From contig NZ_SSXE01000002.1 in assembly GCF_021699195.1 (NCBI RefSeq), positions 1 through 64,000 on the forward strand: a stretch of 64,000 bases of DNA, in the 5' to 3' direction. Below, piece by piece: positions 1 to 7,676 of the stretch (its first letter is position 1; each line of letters begins with the position of its first letter). A program made the translations under genes and the position numbers. The stretch comes from Nonomuraea sp. MG754425. GTDB lineage: Bacteria; Actinomycetota; Actinomycetes; Streptosporangiales; Streptosporangiaceae. Under the pieces are notes generated by a model, which made no database searches, was not told the DNA's origin, and was given only the letters and a program-made list of their open reading frames with translations.

Positions 1-270
1 GCCTACAAGTACCAGGCCGCCAGCAACGTCCGCGTCACCGACGCCGCCGCCCGCCGCCAGTACCTGCCCGGCCGCCTGGAAGTCCCCACCGACAACGGCG
101 CCGACTTCTACTGCGCCTGCACCGACATCTCCGGCGTCCGCATCAGCACCGAGAAGTTCGCACCGGGCCAGACCCGCGAGTTCTGGAACCTCTTCGCCCT
201 GCCCGACACCGCCGACACCCTCCAGGTCAAGATCGGCCCGTTCCGCGACCTCCAGGTCCCCATCCAGTGA
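1..270 (+). CDS. C-terminal end of an exported protein (partial)
   Basis: An open frame runs from the window edge to TGA at 268-270, giving the last 89 residues of a protein that starts outside the window. The piece contains a Cys-x-Cys (YCACTD) and a beta-rich stretch ending FRDLQVPIQ. That looks like the last strand of an Ig-like or DUF4352-type domain common in actinobacterial lipoproteins. The resemblance is weak and no catalytic motif is visible, so the function is unknown. The next gene starts 40 bases downstream on the same strand. Confidence 0.6.
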   Translation, partial: AYKYQAASNVRVTDAAARRQYLPGRLEVPTDNGADFYCACTDISGVRISTEKFAPGQTREFWNLFALPDTADTLQVKIGPFRDLQVPIQ

Positions 271-310
271 CGGCGTCCGGTCAGCGGATCGCCGGTGTGA
301 GAATGACCGG

Positions 311-1342
311 ATGACCTTCGCGCTCTTCGACCGGCTGCGGTCCGGCGGCTTCGAGCACGTCCTGGTCGGCAACGACGCCGGCACGGGGCTGCGCTCACTC
401 GTGGTCACCCATGACACGACCCTGGGCCCCGCGCTCGGCGGCGTCCGCATGCACCCCTACCCCGACGAGGACGCCGCCCTCGACGACGCCCTGCGCCTGG
501 CGCAGGCCATGACGTTGAAGGCCGCGGCGGCGGGCCTCGCCCTGGGCGGCGGCTGGAGCGTCATCATCGGTGATCCGGCGACGGACAAGACGCCCGGCCT
601 GCTGCGCGCGCACGGCCGTCGCATCGCGGCCCTCGGCGGGCGGTTCATCCCCGTCAACGACGTCGGCACCACCCAGGCCGACCTGCGGATCATCGGGACG
701 GAGACGTCCCCGGTGTGCGATACGGGCGACCCCTCCCCCATGACCGCGCTCGGCGTCCTGGAGGGGATCCGGGCGTGCCTGCGGGCCACCGGCGGCGACG
801 GCGACCTGCGCGGCGTGCGCGTGTGCGTGCAGGGTGCCGGCAACGTCGGCGCGGCGCTCGCCCGCCTGCTGGCGGCGGAGTCCGCGCGGGTGCTGGTCTG
901 CGACGTCGATCCGGGGCGTGCCGCCGCCGTCGCCCGTGAGACGGGGGCCGAGGTCATCCACCCGTCGGAGGCGGTCGAGGCCGAGTGCGACGTGCTCGCG
1001 CCCTGCGCGCTCGGCGGCGTCGTCGATGACCGTACGCTGCCGCTGCTGCGCTGCCGGATCATCGCCGGGGGCGCCAACAACGTCCTGGACGACCCCGGGC
1101 ACGCCGCCGCACTCGCGGACCGCGGGATCCTTTACGCGCCCGACTTCTGCGTCAACGCCGGGGGCCTGGTCTACCTCGAGGAGCAACTGCTCGGCCACGA
1201 CCGGGTCCGGGCGGAGCAGCGGGTCCGCGGCGTCGGCGACCGGGTGTCCGCCGTCCTCGAACATGCCCGTCGCGATGGCCTGACCCCGCTCCGCGCCGCC
1301 CTCGACCTGGCGGAGGCCCGGCTGCGCCGGGTGACGCCGTGA
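311..1342 (+). CDS. Leucine/valine dehydrogenase-family protein lacking the catalytic lysine
   Basis: This 343-residue protein has the full Glu/Leu/Phe/Val dehydrogenase architecture. The N-terminal substrate domain contains the GPALGGVRM and MTLK segments. The C-terminal Rossmann domain contains VQGAGNVGAALARLL, followed by the GGANN segment. Family members oxidatively deaminate branched-chain amino acids with NAD. The substrate-carboxylate lysine (Lys70 in MTLK) and the aspartate of NDVGTT (Asp117) are kept. The essential catalytic lysine that normally follows the GGG motif is Trp82 here (LGGGWSVIIGDP). Spacing around it is normal, so this is a substitution and not an indel. The protein may be inactive, regulatory, or act on another reaction. 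ATG at 311 is the natural start. Confidence 0.85.
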   Translation: MTFALFDRLRSGGFEHVLVGNDAGTGLRSLVVTHDTTLGPALGGVRMHPYPDEDAALDDALRLAQAMTLKAAAAGLALGGGWSVIIGDPATDKTPGLLRAHGRRIAALGGRFIPVNDVGTTQADLRIIGTETSPVCDTGDPSPMTALGVLEGIRACLRATGGDGDLRGVRVCVQGAGNVGAALARLLAAESARVLVCDVDPGRAAAVARETGAEVIHPSEAVEAECDVLAPCALGGVVDDRTLPLLRCRIIAGGANNVLDDPGHAAALADRGILYAPDFCVNAGGLVYLEEQLLGHDRVRAEQRVRGVGDRVSAVLEHARRDGLTPLRAALDLAEARLRRVTP

Positions 1343-1393
1343 GCGGGTGACCGCGGCTCGGCGGTGGGCACGTCGCCGCACGGCCGGCCCCCG

Positions 1394-1425
1394 GCACCCC
1401 TGCCTCGGCGCGCAGGCAGGGGTGC
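1394..1425. terminator. Bidirectional hairpin terminator
   Basis: GCACCCCTGCCT at 1394-1405 is exactly complementary to AGGCAGGGGTGC at 1414-1425, with an 8-base loop. It lies between two convergent genes, so it can serve both. There is no clear U-tract, which is usual for actinobacterial terminators. Confidence 0.75.
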
Positions 1426-1461
1426 TCTCCCGGGGCTCGGCCGGGTGCGCGCCTGGCGGCG

Positions 1462-1944
1462 TTACGGCCGCCACTGCTCCGCCGGTGACACGCCCGGCAG
1501 CGGCTTGCCGATGAGGGCCAGCGGGAGGAAGAAGCAGACCTGGCCGATGGCCATGATGAGGGTGGCGAGCGCCTTGTCGTCGTACTGGCCGGACGCCCGC
1601 GCGTACAACTCGTCGGGGACGCGCTCGCCGGCGGGGTTCGGGGTGAGCACGGACTCGACGAGTTCCAGCGCGACGCGTTCGGCGGCGGTGAAGTAGGGGG
1701 CGTCCCGCCAGGAGGCCACGGCGGTGATGCTCTCCTCGGCGACGCCGGCCCTGCGGAGGTTGCCGGTGTGCAGCACCGTCAGGTACGTGCTGCCGACGAT
1801 CTGGCCGGCGCGCAACTGCACCAGGCTGATGGTGGCCTGCGGGACCGTGCCGTTCCCGGTCGCCTTGAACAGGGCGCCGCCGATGTCCTTGAGCTCGGGG
1901 ATGAGCACGGCGGGGTTGGGCAGGCGCGACTCGGTGGTGGTCAT
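1462..1944 (-). CDS. Carboxymuconolactone decarboxylase (AhpD-fold) family protein without the CxxC pair
   Basis: This 160-residue all-helical protein matches the carboxymuconolactone decarboxylase/AhpD family (ISLVQLRAGQIVGSTYLTVLHT, then WRDAPYFTAAERVALEL). Active members use a Cys-x-x-Cys ahead of a His on the central helix for peroxide reduction. Here those positions read Tyr-Leu-Thr-Val-Leu-His, so the His survives and both cysteines are gone. The only Cys is near the C-terminus. The start ATG is preceded by GGGAAACCC-type purine-rich sequence. COE-type proteins of this fold often sit beside ECF41/SigJ sigma factors, and a damaged SigJ gene lies 1.2 kb away. The role is unknown; it is probably not a thiol peroxidase. 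Confidence 0.8.
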   Translation of the reverse strand: MTTTESRLPNPAVLIPELKDIGGALFKATGNGTVPQATISLVQLRAGQIVGSTYLTVLHTGNLRRAGVAEESITAVASWRDAPYFTAAERVALELVESVLTPNPAGERVPDELYARASGQYDDKALATLIMAIGQVCFFLPLALIGKPLPGVSPAEQWRP

Positions 1945-2020
1945 GGTGGGTTTCCCTTCTGGGTTTCACATGGTGGTTCGCCGCTCTGACGGAGCGCGGG
2001 GGCCGAAGGTGACCGGATGT

Positions 2021-3163
2021 TCAGGTGGCGGCGCGGTGGACGGCGGCGGCGAGCCGGTCGTGCTCGGGGTAGGACCAGCCGAAGCCGAAACGCCGCCGTG
2101 TGTAGCCGAAGGCGATGCCGCCGGCCGGGTCGGCGAAGGACTCCGAGCCGGCCGAGCCGTCGTGGCCGAACGCGTTCGCGCCGAGGAACGCGTACCGCAG
2201 GCCCTTGGCCTGGAACCCGAGCGCGTAGTTGCCCTGGTCGCCGCGGACCAGGTCGCCGCCGGTGGAGTGCGGCATGGCGAACTCGCCGACAGTGTCCGGC
2301 TTGAGCAGCGGGGGGCGTCCGTCGATGCCCCAGACGGCCGCCGCGTACAGGGCGGCCAGGCCGCGCGCGCTGCCCACGCCGCCGGCCGACGCCGGGCCGT
2401 TCGCGCGGACGGCGCGGGTGTTGGCGAAGCCCACCTGGTCCAGCGGCGGCGTGCCGTTGAGCCCGTAGGCGACGCCGAGGATGCTGTGCGGGCCGGGCAG
2501 GTCCGACCAGAACGCGGCCTCCTGCTCGGGGGTGGCCGTCCACCGCTGGACCGGCCGGAACCGCCGCTCTTCCGCCTCGGGCAGCCCCAGGTAGAGGTCC
2601 AGCCCGTACGGGATGCGGACGCGCTCGTCGTAGACCTGCTGGAGCGACTGCCCGGTCACCCGGCGGATCACCTCGTTCACCATGGCGAACGTGACGAACC
2701 CGCCGTAGCCGTAGGCCGAACCCGGCTTCCAGTACGGCCGCTGCGCGGCGAGGTGGCGCGCGATCACCGTGTCGTCGGCCAGGTCGGCCGCGGTCAGCCC
2801 GCCGTCGACGCCGATCACGCCGGAGCGGTGCGTCAGGACGTCCCGCAGCGTGATCGTGTCCTTGCCGGCGGCGGCGAACTCCGGCCAGTGCCGGGCCACC
2901 GGCTCGTCCAGGTCGAGCACCCCCTCCTGGACCAGCAGCGCCGTCACCAGCGTCGCGGCGCCCTTGGTGGAGGAGTAGACGCCGGTCAGCGTGTCACCAC
3001 CGACCTCGTCCCCGGCCCACAGGTCCACCACCCGCCGGCCGCGGGCGTAGGCGGTCAGTTGCGCACCCGCCCGGCCGTCCTGCCCGGCGACCACCGCGGC
3101 GAACTCCTCGCGCACCGGCTCGAAGCCGTCCGCTACCGTTCCGTGGACATCCGTCCTGCTCAT
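2021..3163 (-). CDS. Class C beta-lactamase-related serine hydrolase (EstB-like)
   Basis: This 380-residue cytoplasmic serine hydrolase has a beta-lactamase/transpeptidase fold. The nucleophile motif is Ser-Ser-Thr-Lys (GVYSSTKGAATL, about residue 70). The second catalytic Tyr is in SAYGYGGF, and a His-containing motif FGHDGSAGS lies near the C-terminus. There is no signal peptide, so it is more likely an esterase or lactamase-like hydrolase than a cell-wall enzyme. The ATG at 3163 was chosen because GAAGGG lies about 10 bases upstream; longer in-frame extensions run into the divergent sigma gene. The substrate cannot be told from the sequence. Confidence 0.88.
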   Translation of the reverse strand: MSRTDVHGTVADGFEPVREEFAAVVAGQDGRAGAQLTAYARGRRVVDLWAGDEVGGDTLTGVYSSTKGAATLVTALLVQEGVLDLDEPVARHWPEFAAAGKDTITLRDVLTHRSGVIGVDGGLTAADLADDTVIARHLAAQRPYWKPGSAYGYGGFVTFAMVNEVIRRVTGQSLQQVYDERVRIPYGLDLYLGLPEAEERRFRPVQRWTATPEQEAAFWSDLPGPHSILGVAYGLNGTPPLDQVGFANTRAVRANGPASAGGVGSARGLAALYAAAVWGIDGRPPLLKPDTVGEFAMPHSTGGDLVRGDQGNYALGFQAKGLRYAFLGANAFGHDGSAGSESFADPAGGIAFGYTRRRFGFGWSYPEHDRLAAAVHRAAT

Positions 3164-3202
3164 CGTTCGGCAACCCTTCGTGAATAGGTGTCGGTCGCCG
3201 GC

Positions 3203-3974
3203 ATGACGGACGATCCCGCGTTCGGACTCGGACGACATCGACAATCTCGGCGGCTGGCTGACCACCGTGGTCGGCCGGGTGTGCCTGGACATGCTGCGCG
3301 CCCGTAAGTCCCGGCGCGAGGAGTCGCTGGAGGAGCGCCTGCCCGATCCGGTGGTCAGCTTGGCGGATGCCGCCGATCCGGAGCAGGAGGTGCTGCTGGC
3401 GGATTCGGTGGGCCTGGCGCTGCTGGTCGTGCTGGAGTCCCTGTCCCCGGCCGAACGGCTGGCGTTCGTGCTCCATGACATGTTCGGGCTGCCGTTCGAG
3501 CAGATCGCGCCCATCGTGGACCGCACCCCCGTGGCGGCCAAGAAGCTCGCCAGCCGGGCGCGTCAGCGGGTGCGTGGTGCGGCTCCGAGCCCCGACCCCG
3601 ATCCGAGCCGTCAGCGCCGGGTGGTGGACGCGTTCCTGGCCGCCGCCCGCGGCGGCGACTTCGCCGCGCTGGTGTCGATCCTCGACCCGGACGTGGTGCT
3701 GCGTGCCGACGGCGGGGTGCTCACCGGCGGCATGCAGGTCCTGCGCGGTGTCGCGGACGTGGCCGGGCAACTCGCCACCTTCCAGCGCATGGCCACCAGC
3801 ACCACCACCCACCCGGCGCTCGTCAACGGCCTCGCCGGCCTGGTCAACACCGTCGGCGACCGGCTCATCTCCGTCATGAGCTTCACCATCGCCGACGGCA
3901 GGATCGCCGCCATCGACATCCTGTCCGACCCCGACCGGCTGGCCCGGCTCGACCTCACCCGCCTGGAGCCGTGA
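3203..3974 (+). pseudogene. ECF41/SigJ-type sigma factor with an internal deletion
   Basis: From 3207 the frame encodes a SigJ-type sigma factor: end of region 2 (LGGWLTTVVGRVCLDML), a linker with RLPDP in place of the family WLPEP motif, region 4 (LAFVLHDMFGLPFEQIAPIV), and a C-terminal SnoaL-like domain (VVDAFLAAARGGDFAAL to LDLTRLEP). The first roughly 45 residues of sigma region 2 are absent. This frame is closed by TGA at 3204-3206. An ATG at 3203 begins ATGACGGACGAT (M-T-D-D), a typical SigJ N-terminus, but in another frame. The simplest reading is a deletion joining codon 5 to about codon 47 with a frame change. A shorter product from GTG 3267 could only be a sigma-4/SnoaL fragment. 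Confidence 0.7.
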
Positions 3975-4083
3975 TGCCGGGTGCGGCGGCTTCGACGCGC
4001 TCCCTCGCCGGCCGCGCGGGTACGGCCGAGCGGCGCGCCCGCCGCCATGGCGACCGTGAAGGCGGTGATCAGGTAGCCGATCC

Positions 4084-4479
4084 CTACCGGACGAAGCCGG
4101 TGATCTTCTGCGGGAGCACCCGGACGATCAGCCGGAGCGTCTGCGCCGGCTCGGGCGGCGGGTCCTCGCCGAGGTAGCGCTGCGAGAGCCGGCGCGGCAG
4201 GGCCTTCTCCTCGTCCTCGACGAGTTCGGCGGTGCCGCGGATGTCGACGGAGCGGTACGGGTTCCCGGTGTCGTAGACCGTGAGGCTGATCCGCGGGTCG
4301 CGGGCGAGGTTCTTCGCCTTCTGCCGCCCGGTCGTGGTGGAGAACAGCACCGTGTCTCCGTCCCGCTCGATCCAGACCACCGAGGTCTGCGGCGAGCCGT
4401 CCGCGCCGAGTGTCGCGACGGTGGCGAAGTTCCTTCCGTCCAGCAGTTCGCACGTCTCCTCGTTGAACGTCACCGACAC
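4084..4479 (-). CDS. PPOX-class, probably F420-dependent, oxidoreductase
   Basis: This 131-residue split-barrel flavin/deazaflavin-binding protein is of the pyridoxamine-5-phosphate-oxidase-like class. Typical segments are ATVATLGADGSPQTSVVW (first strands), STTTGRQKAKNLARDPR (cofactor phosphate contact) and YRSVDIRGTAEL. Mycobacterial homologues with this signature use F420H2, so that cofactor is inferred, not shown. The GTG at 4479 is preceded by AGAAGGGCGAGCGG, a good ribosome binding site; a GTG two codons in is the alternative. It stands alone between the sigma remnant and the MFS gene. The substrate is unknown. Confidence 0.85.
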   Translation of the reverse strand: MSVTFNEETCELLDGRNFATVATLGADGSPQTSVVWIERDGDTVLFSTTTGRQKAKNLARDPRISLTVYDTGNPYRSVDIRGTAELVEDEEKALPRRLSQRYLGEDPPPEPAQTLRLIVRVLPQKITGFVR

Positions 4480-4567
4480 CCGCTCGCCCTTCTGTTCGGC
4501 ACCACTAATTAGTTCCGTTGCAGAATATCCAACACGGAACGATATGGCCAGGGCGTACCCGGCTCAT

Positions 4568-5764
4568 TCACTCGAACGCCACGGGGCGTGCGGCTCGCCG
4601 GCGGGTGCCGAGGGTGAGGAGCAGCGCGGCCGCCGTCAGCGCCACGCCGAACCAGACGACGCTCGTGACGCCCAGCCGATCGGCGAACAGCCCGCCGAAC
4701 AGCGCCCCGAGCGCGATGGAGGTGTTGTACGCCATGGTGTTGAGCGACATCGCCGCCTCGAAGGTGTCGGGCGCGGCGGCCTGCGTCATGTTGACCTGGC
4801 ACAGTTGCACGACCCCGAAGGAAACCCCCCAGAGCACCAGCGAGACGATCGCACCGGCCGGCCCGTGCCCGATCGTGAGCAGCAGCAGCATGGAGACCAC
4901 GAGCCCCGCGCAGCCGGTGACGAAACTGCCGCGCAGGCTCCTGTTCACCATGTGTCCGGCGATGAGGTTCCCGGCGGCGCCGCCGACGCCGTACACCATC
5001 AGCAGCGCGGTGACGAAGAACGGCGTGGCGGACGCGTTGTCCTCCAGGAAGGGCCGCACGAAGGTGTACGCCCCGAAATGGCCGAGCACGAACAGCACGA
5101 CGGTGAACAGCACTGAACGCAGCGGCACGTTCCTGACGGGGAGCCCGAAGACCTCCCGTACCGAGACCGCGTTCGCCGACGGCAGCGAGGGCACCGCGGC
5201 GACGACCGCGAGGAACACCAGGGCGCTGAGCCCGGCCCAGACGAGGAATGTGGTCCGCCAGTCGGTGCGGCTCTCCAGCACCGTTCCCAGCGGGATGCCC
5301 ACGACCGCGGCGATGGAGATGCCGGACATGACGACCGAGGCCGCCCTGCTCGCGTGCCGCCGGGGAACCAGGCGCATGGCCATGCTCACGCCGATGGCCC
5401 AGAACACGCCGCTGGCGAATCCCATGACCAGCCGCGTGGCCAGGACCAGCGGATAGTTCGGCGACAGGGCGGTGACGAGGTTGCCCAGGGTCAAGATCAC
5501 CAGCAACGCGGGCAGCAGCACGCGCCGGTTGGCCCGCCTGGTCCATGCCACGATGAAGGGCACTCCCAGGCCGGCCGAGACGCCGTACAGGGTGACCATC
5601 AATCCGGCGACGCCCACCGAGATGCTCAGGCTCGAACTGATCGGAGTGAGCAGTCCGACCGGCATCAGCTCCGTGGTGAGGAAGACGAACAGGCTGGCCG
5701 TGATCGCGGCGACGCCGAGCCATGACCTCAAGGTCGAGTAGGGGTGTTCAGCGGTTTTCGTCAT
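4568..5764 (-). CDS. MFS efflux transporter (DHA1-type)
   Basis: This 398-residue membrane protein has twelve predicted hydrophobic helices in two halves. The loop between helices 2 and 3 carries WTRRANRRVLLPALLV, an MFS motif A variant. A glycine/proline-rich motif C-like segment (GISIAAVVGIPLGTVL) lies in helix 5, as expected of an exporter. It resembles the arabinose or chloramphenicol efflux group of Actinobacteria. It is transcribed divergently from a LysR regulator across an 81-base gap full of palindromes, so it is probably that regulator's target. The exported compound is unknown. Confidence 0.88.
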   Translation of the reverse strand: MTKTAEHPYSTLRSWLGVAAITASLFVFLTTELMPVGLLTPISSSLSISVGVAGLMVTLYGVSAGLGVPFIVAWTRRANRRVLLPALLVILTLGNLVTALSPNYPLVLATRLVMGFASGVFWAIGVSMAMRLVPRRHASRAASVVMSGISIAAVVGIPLGTVLESRTDWRTTFLVWAGLSALVFLAVVAAVPSLPSANAVSVREVFGLPVRNVPLRSVLFTVVLFVLGHFGAYTFVRPFLEDNASATPFFVTALLMVYGVGGAAGNLIAGHMVNRSLRGSFVTGCAGLVVSMLLLLTIGHGPAGAIVSLVLWGVSFGVVQLCQVNMTQAAAPDTFEAAMSLNTMAYNTSIALGALFGGLFADRLGVTSVVWFGVALTAAALLLTLGTRRRAARPVAFE

Positions 5765-5845
5765 GCGTACCAGGGTGCGCGCGCATCGATCGATGAGTCC
5801 AACGCATAGTTTTCATCGTGATCGATCGTGCTGCACGATGGTCGG
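5765..5845. promoter_or_regulatory. Divergent MFS/LysR control region with palindromes
   Basis: The 81-base gap contains GCATCGATCGATGA (about 5780) and TCGTGATCGATCGTG (about 5815), followed by the perfect palindrome CGTGCTGCACG just before the regulator start. Repeated ATCGATCG cores in a divergent gap fit binding of the adjacent LysR dimer or tetramer. Assignment to that protein is inferred from position. Confidence 0.5.
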
Positions 5846-6721
5846 ATGGAGCTGCAACAACTGAGGTACGTCATCGCGGTCGCGGAGACCAGCAACTTCA
5901 CCCGGGCCGCCGAACGCTGCCGGGTCGTGCAGTCGGCGCTCAGCCATCAGATCGCCGCCCTGGAACGGGAACTGGGCGCCCGGCTGTTCGAGCGCACCAG
6001 CCGTCGTGTCCGGCTGACGCCGGCCGGCGAGGCGTTCCTGCCGGCGGCCCGGGAGTGCCTGGAGGCCGCGGACCGCGCACGGGCCGAGGTCGCCGCCGCC
6101 GCCGGGGAGATCCGCGGGCGGCTGGCCGTCGGCGCCATCCCCACGGTCACGGCCGTCGACCTGCCGGTCGTCCTGAGGGACTACCGCCGCCGCCATCCGC
6201 GGGTGCGCATCACGCTCACCTCGGCGGGCAGCGGGCAACTGATCGAGCAGGTCCGGCAGGGCGGCGTCGATGTCGCGTTCCTCGGCCTGCCGCCCCGCGT
6301 GGAACCGAAGGGCGTCCGGAGCCGCCGCCTCGGCGGCGGCGAACTGGTCGCCGTGGTCGCGCTCGACCACCACCTGACGGAGAGCGAGGTGGACCTGCGG
6401 GCCCTGGCGGACGAGCCGTTCATCGACTTCCGCGCCGGCGCGGCCGGGCGGGCGCAGTCCGACGAAGCCTTCGCGAGCGCGGGAGTGCGCCGCGAGGTGC
6501 CCTTCGAGGTGTCGTCCGCCGACTTCATGGTCGATCTGGTCCGGCAGGGCCTCGGGGTGGGCATGCTTCCGGCCGCGTACGCGCCGCGCTTCGCCGACCT
6601 GCGCCTCATCCGGCTTCGCGACGCTCCCACGCGGGTGGAGCATCTGATCTGGGACAACCGGCCGTCCCCTGCGGCCACGGCCTTTCTCGAGCTGATCCGC
6701 GCCGAGGAACCGCCCCGCTGA
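5846..6721 (+). CDS. LysR-family transcriptional regulator
   Basis: A 291-residue LysR-type regulator starts at the typical MELQQLRYV. The winged helix-turn-helix covers about residues 1-60 (NFTRAAERCRVVQSALSHQIAALERELG), followed by a linker helix and a periplasmic-binding-like effector domain (residues 88-290). The ATG at 5846 was preferred over an upstream GTG at 5828 because nearly all family members start at this motif. It lies divergent to the MFS gene, so it most likely controls that transporter in response to a small ligand. Confidence 0.92.
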   Translation: MELQQLRYVIAVAETSNFTRAAERCRVVQSALSHQIAALERELGARLFERTSRRVRLTPAGEAFLPAARECLEAADRARAEVAAAAGEIRGRLAVGAIPTVTAVDLPVVLRDYRRRHPRVRITLTSAGSGQLIEQVRQGGVDVAFLGLPPRVEPKGVRSRRLGGGELVAVVALDHHLTESEVDLRALADEPFIDFRAGAAGRAQSDEAFASAGVRREVPFEVSSADFMVDLVRQGLGVGMLPAAYAPRFADLRLIRLRDAPTRVEHLIWDNRPSPAATAFLELIRAEEPPR

Positions 6722-6735
6722 GGACTCCCCTAGCT

Positions 6736-6757
6736 TTCTCATTATCGAGAATGATAA
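6736..6757. promoter_or_regulatory. Overlapping inverted repeats, probable autoregulatory operator
   Basis: TTCTC at 6736-6740 pairs with GAGAA at 6747-6751, and TTATC at 6742-6746 pairs with GATAA at 6753-6757. The two 16-base repeats interlock in an AT-rich island only 4 bases before the HTH regulator ATG. Binding there would block initiation, so autoregulation of the exporter operon is likely. Confidence 0.6.
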
Positions 6758-6761
6758 CGTC

Positions 6762-7310
6762 ATGGCTGTGAGCACTTCGACAGAGCGCTGGGCCGAGTTG
6801 GCGCTTCATCCCGTACGCATCCGCATCCTCGGCGCGGTGGCCGGCGCCCGGCGCACGGCGTCCGACCTGGCGGGGCTACTGCCTGACGTGCCCCAGGCCA
6901 CCCTGTACCGGCAGATCTCCACGCTGGCCAAGGCGGGGCTGCTGGAAGTGGTGGAGGAACGCAAGATCGGCGGCGCGACCGAGCGGGTCTACGCCGTGGC
7001 GCAGGGCGGGGTGACACCCACCGCCGAAGCGCTGGCCGCGGCGTCCGCGGAGGATCACGCGCGCTACTTCACCGCGTTCATCAGCAGCCTGCTGTCGGAG
7101 TTCTCGCGCTACCTCGCCAGGGAGCACATCGACCTGGAGGCCGACGGCGTCGGCTACCAGCAGTTGGTGCTGCACCTCGACGACGAGGAGTTCATCCGGT
7201 TCGCCCAGGGCTTCGCCGAACTGATCCGGCCCCTGCTCGAAAAGGGGCCGAGCGAGGAGCGCACGCCCCGGCTGCTGGCGACCATTCTCCTTCCCCTGAC
7301 GAAAGGCTGA
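6762..7310 (+). CDS. ArsR-like winged-helix regulator of an ABC exporter operon
   Basis: This 182-residue protein has an N-terminal winged helix-turn-helix (ALHPVRIRILGAV, then LLPDVPQATLYRQISTLAKAG, residues 13-60). Its C-terminal helical ligand or dimer domain is rich in acidic and aromatic residues. This arrangement is common in regulators that head small ABC exporter operons in actinobacteria. The stop is followed after 3 bases by the next ATG, and a double inverted repeat sits immediately upstream. No metal-binding cysteines are present, so it is unlikely to be a metal sensor. Confidence 0.85.
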   Translation: MAVSTSTERWAELALHPVRIRILGAVAGARRTASDLAGLLPDVPQATLYRQISTLAKAGLLEVVEERKIGGATERVYAVAQGGVTPTAEALAAASAEDHARYFTAFISSLLSEFSRYLAREHIDLEADGVGYQQLVLHLDDEEFIRFAQGFAELIRPLLEKGPSEERTPRLLATILLPLTKG

Positions 7311-7313
7311 CCC

Positions 7314-7676
7314 ATGGCAACGGTAATGATCAACGACGGTTCCATCGTCATCGAGTTCGGCCCCTGGGAGCGGTTCTTCGCCGGCCGCGCCCGGCACACG
7401 GTCCCCATGGCCGCGGTGCGGCAGGCGACCGTCACGGACCACCCGCTCCGCGTCCCGCGCGGCGCGCGGAAAGGGCTCACCGTGTCGGGCCTCACCAAGA
7501 TCGGTGTGTGGGGCGTCATGGGCGGCCCGCGGCAACTGGTGTCGGTCCACCGCGACCTGCCCGGGGTGCACCTGCTGCTGGACCGCGGGAGCTCCGGCGG
7601 CGAGTTCGACGAGGTCGTCGTCTCGGCCCCCGACGCCGACCGGCTCGTCCAGGCCATCCGGGCGGTGGTCACGTGA
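7314..7676 (+). CDS. Conserved hypothetical protein of an ABC operon
   Basis: A 120-residue soluble protein of mainly beta prediction (MINDGSIVIEFGPWERFF, then a C-terminal helix DADRLVQAIRAVV). The pattern resembles small bacterial PH-like domains, but I do not recognise a named family. GAAAGG lies 8 bases before the ATG. The stop overlaps the GTG start of the ABC ATPase (GTGA at 7673), so it is translationally coupled and presumably works with the transporter. Confidence 0.7.
   Translation: MATVMINDGSIVIEFGPWERFFAGRARHTVPMAAVRQATVTDHPLRVPRGARKGLTVSGLTKIGVWGVMGGPRQLVSVHRDLPGVHLLLDRGSSGGEFDEVVVSAPDADRLVQAIRAVVT

Noticed and set aside
395..1969. Long minus-strand open frame of over 500 codons opposite the dehydrogenase gene
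   Set aside because: High GC removes stop codons from all frames. The composition is Arg/Gly/Ala-rich without domains, and the plus-strand gene is a clear family member.
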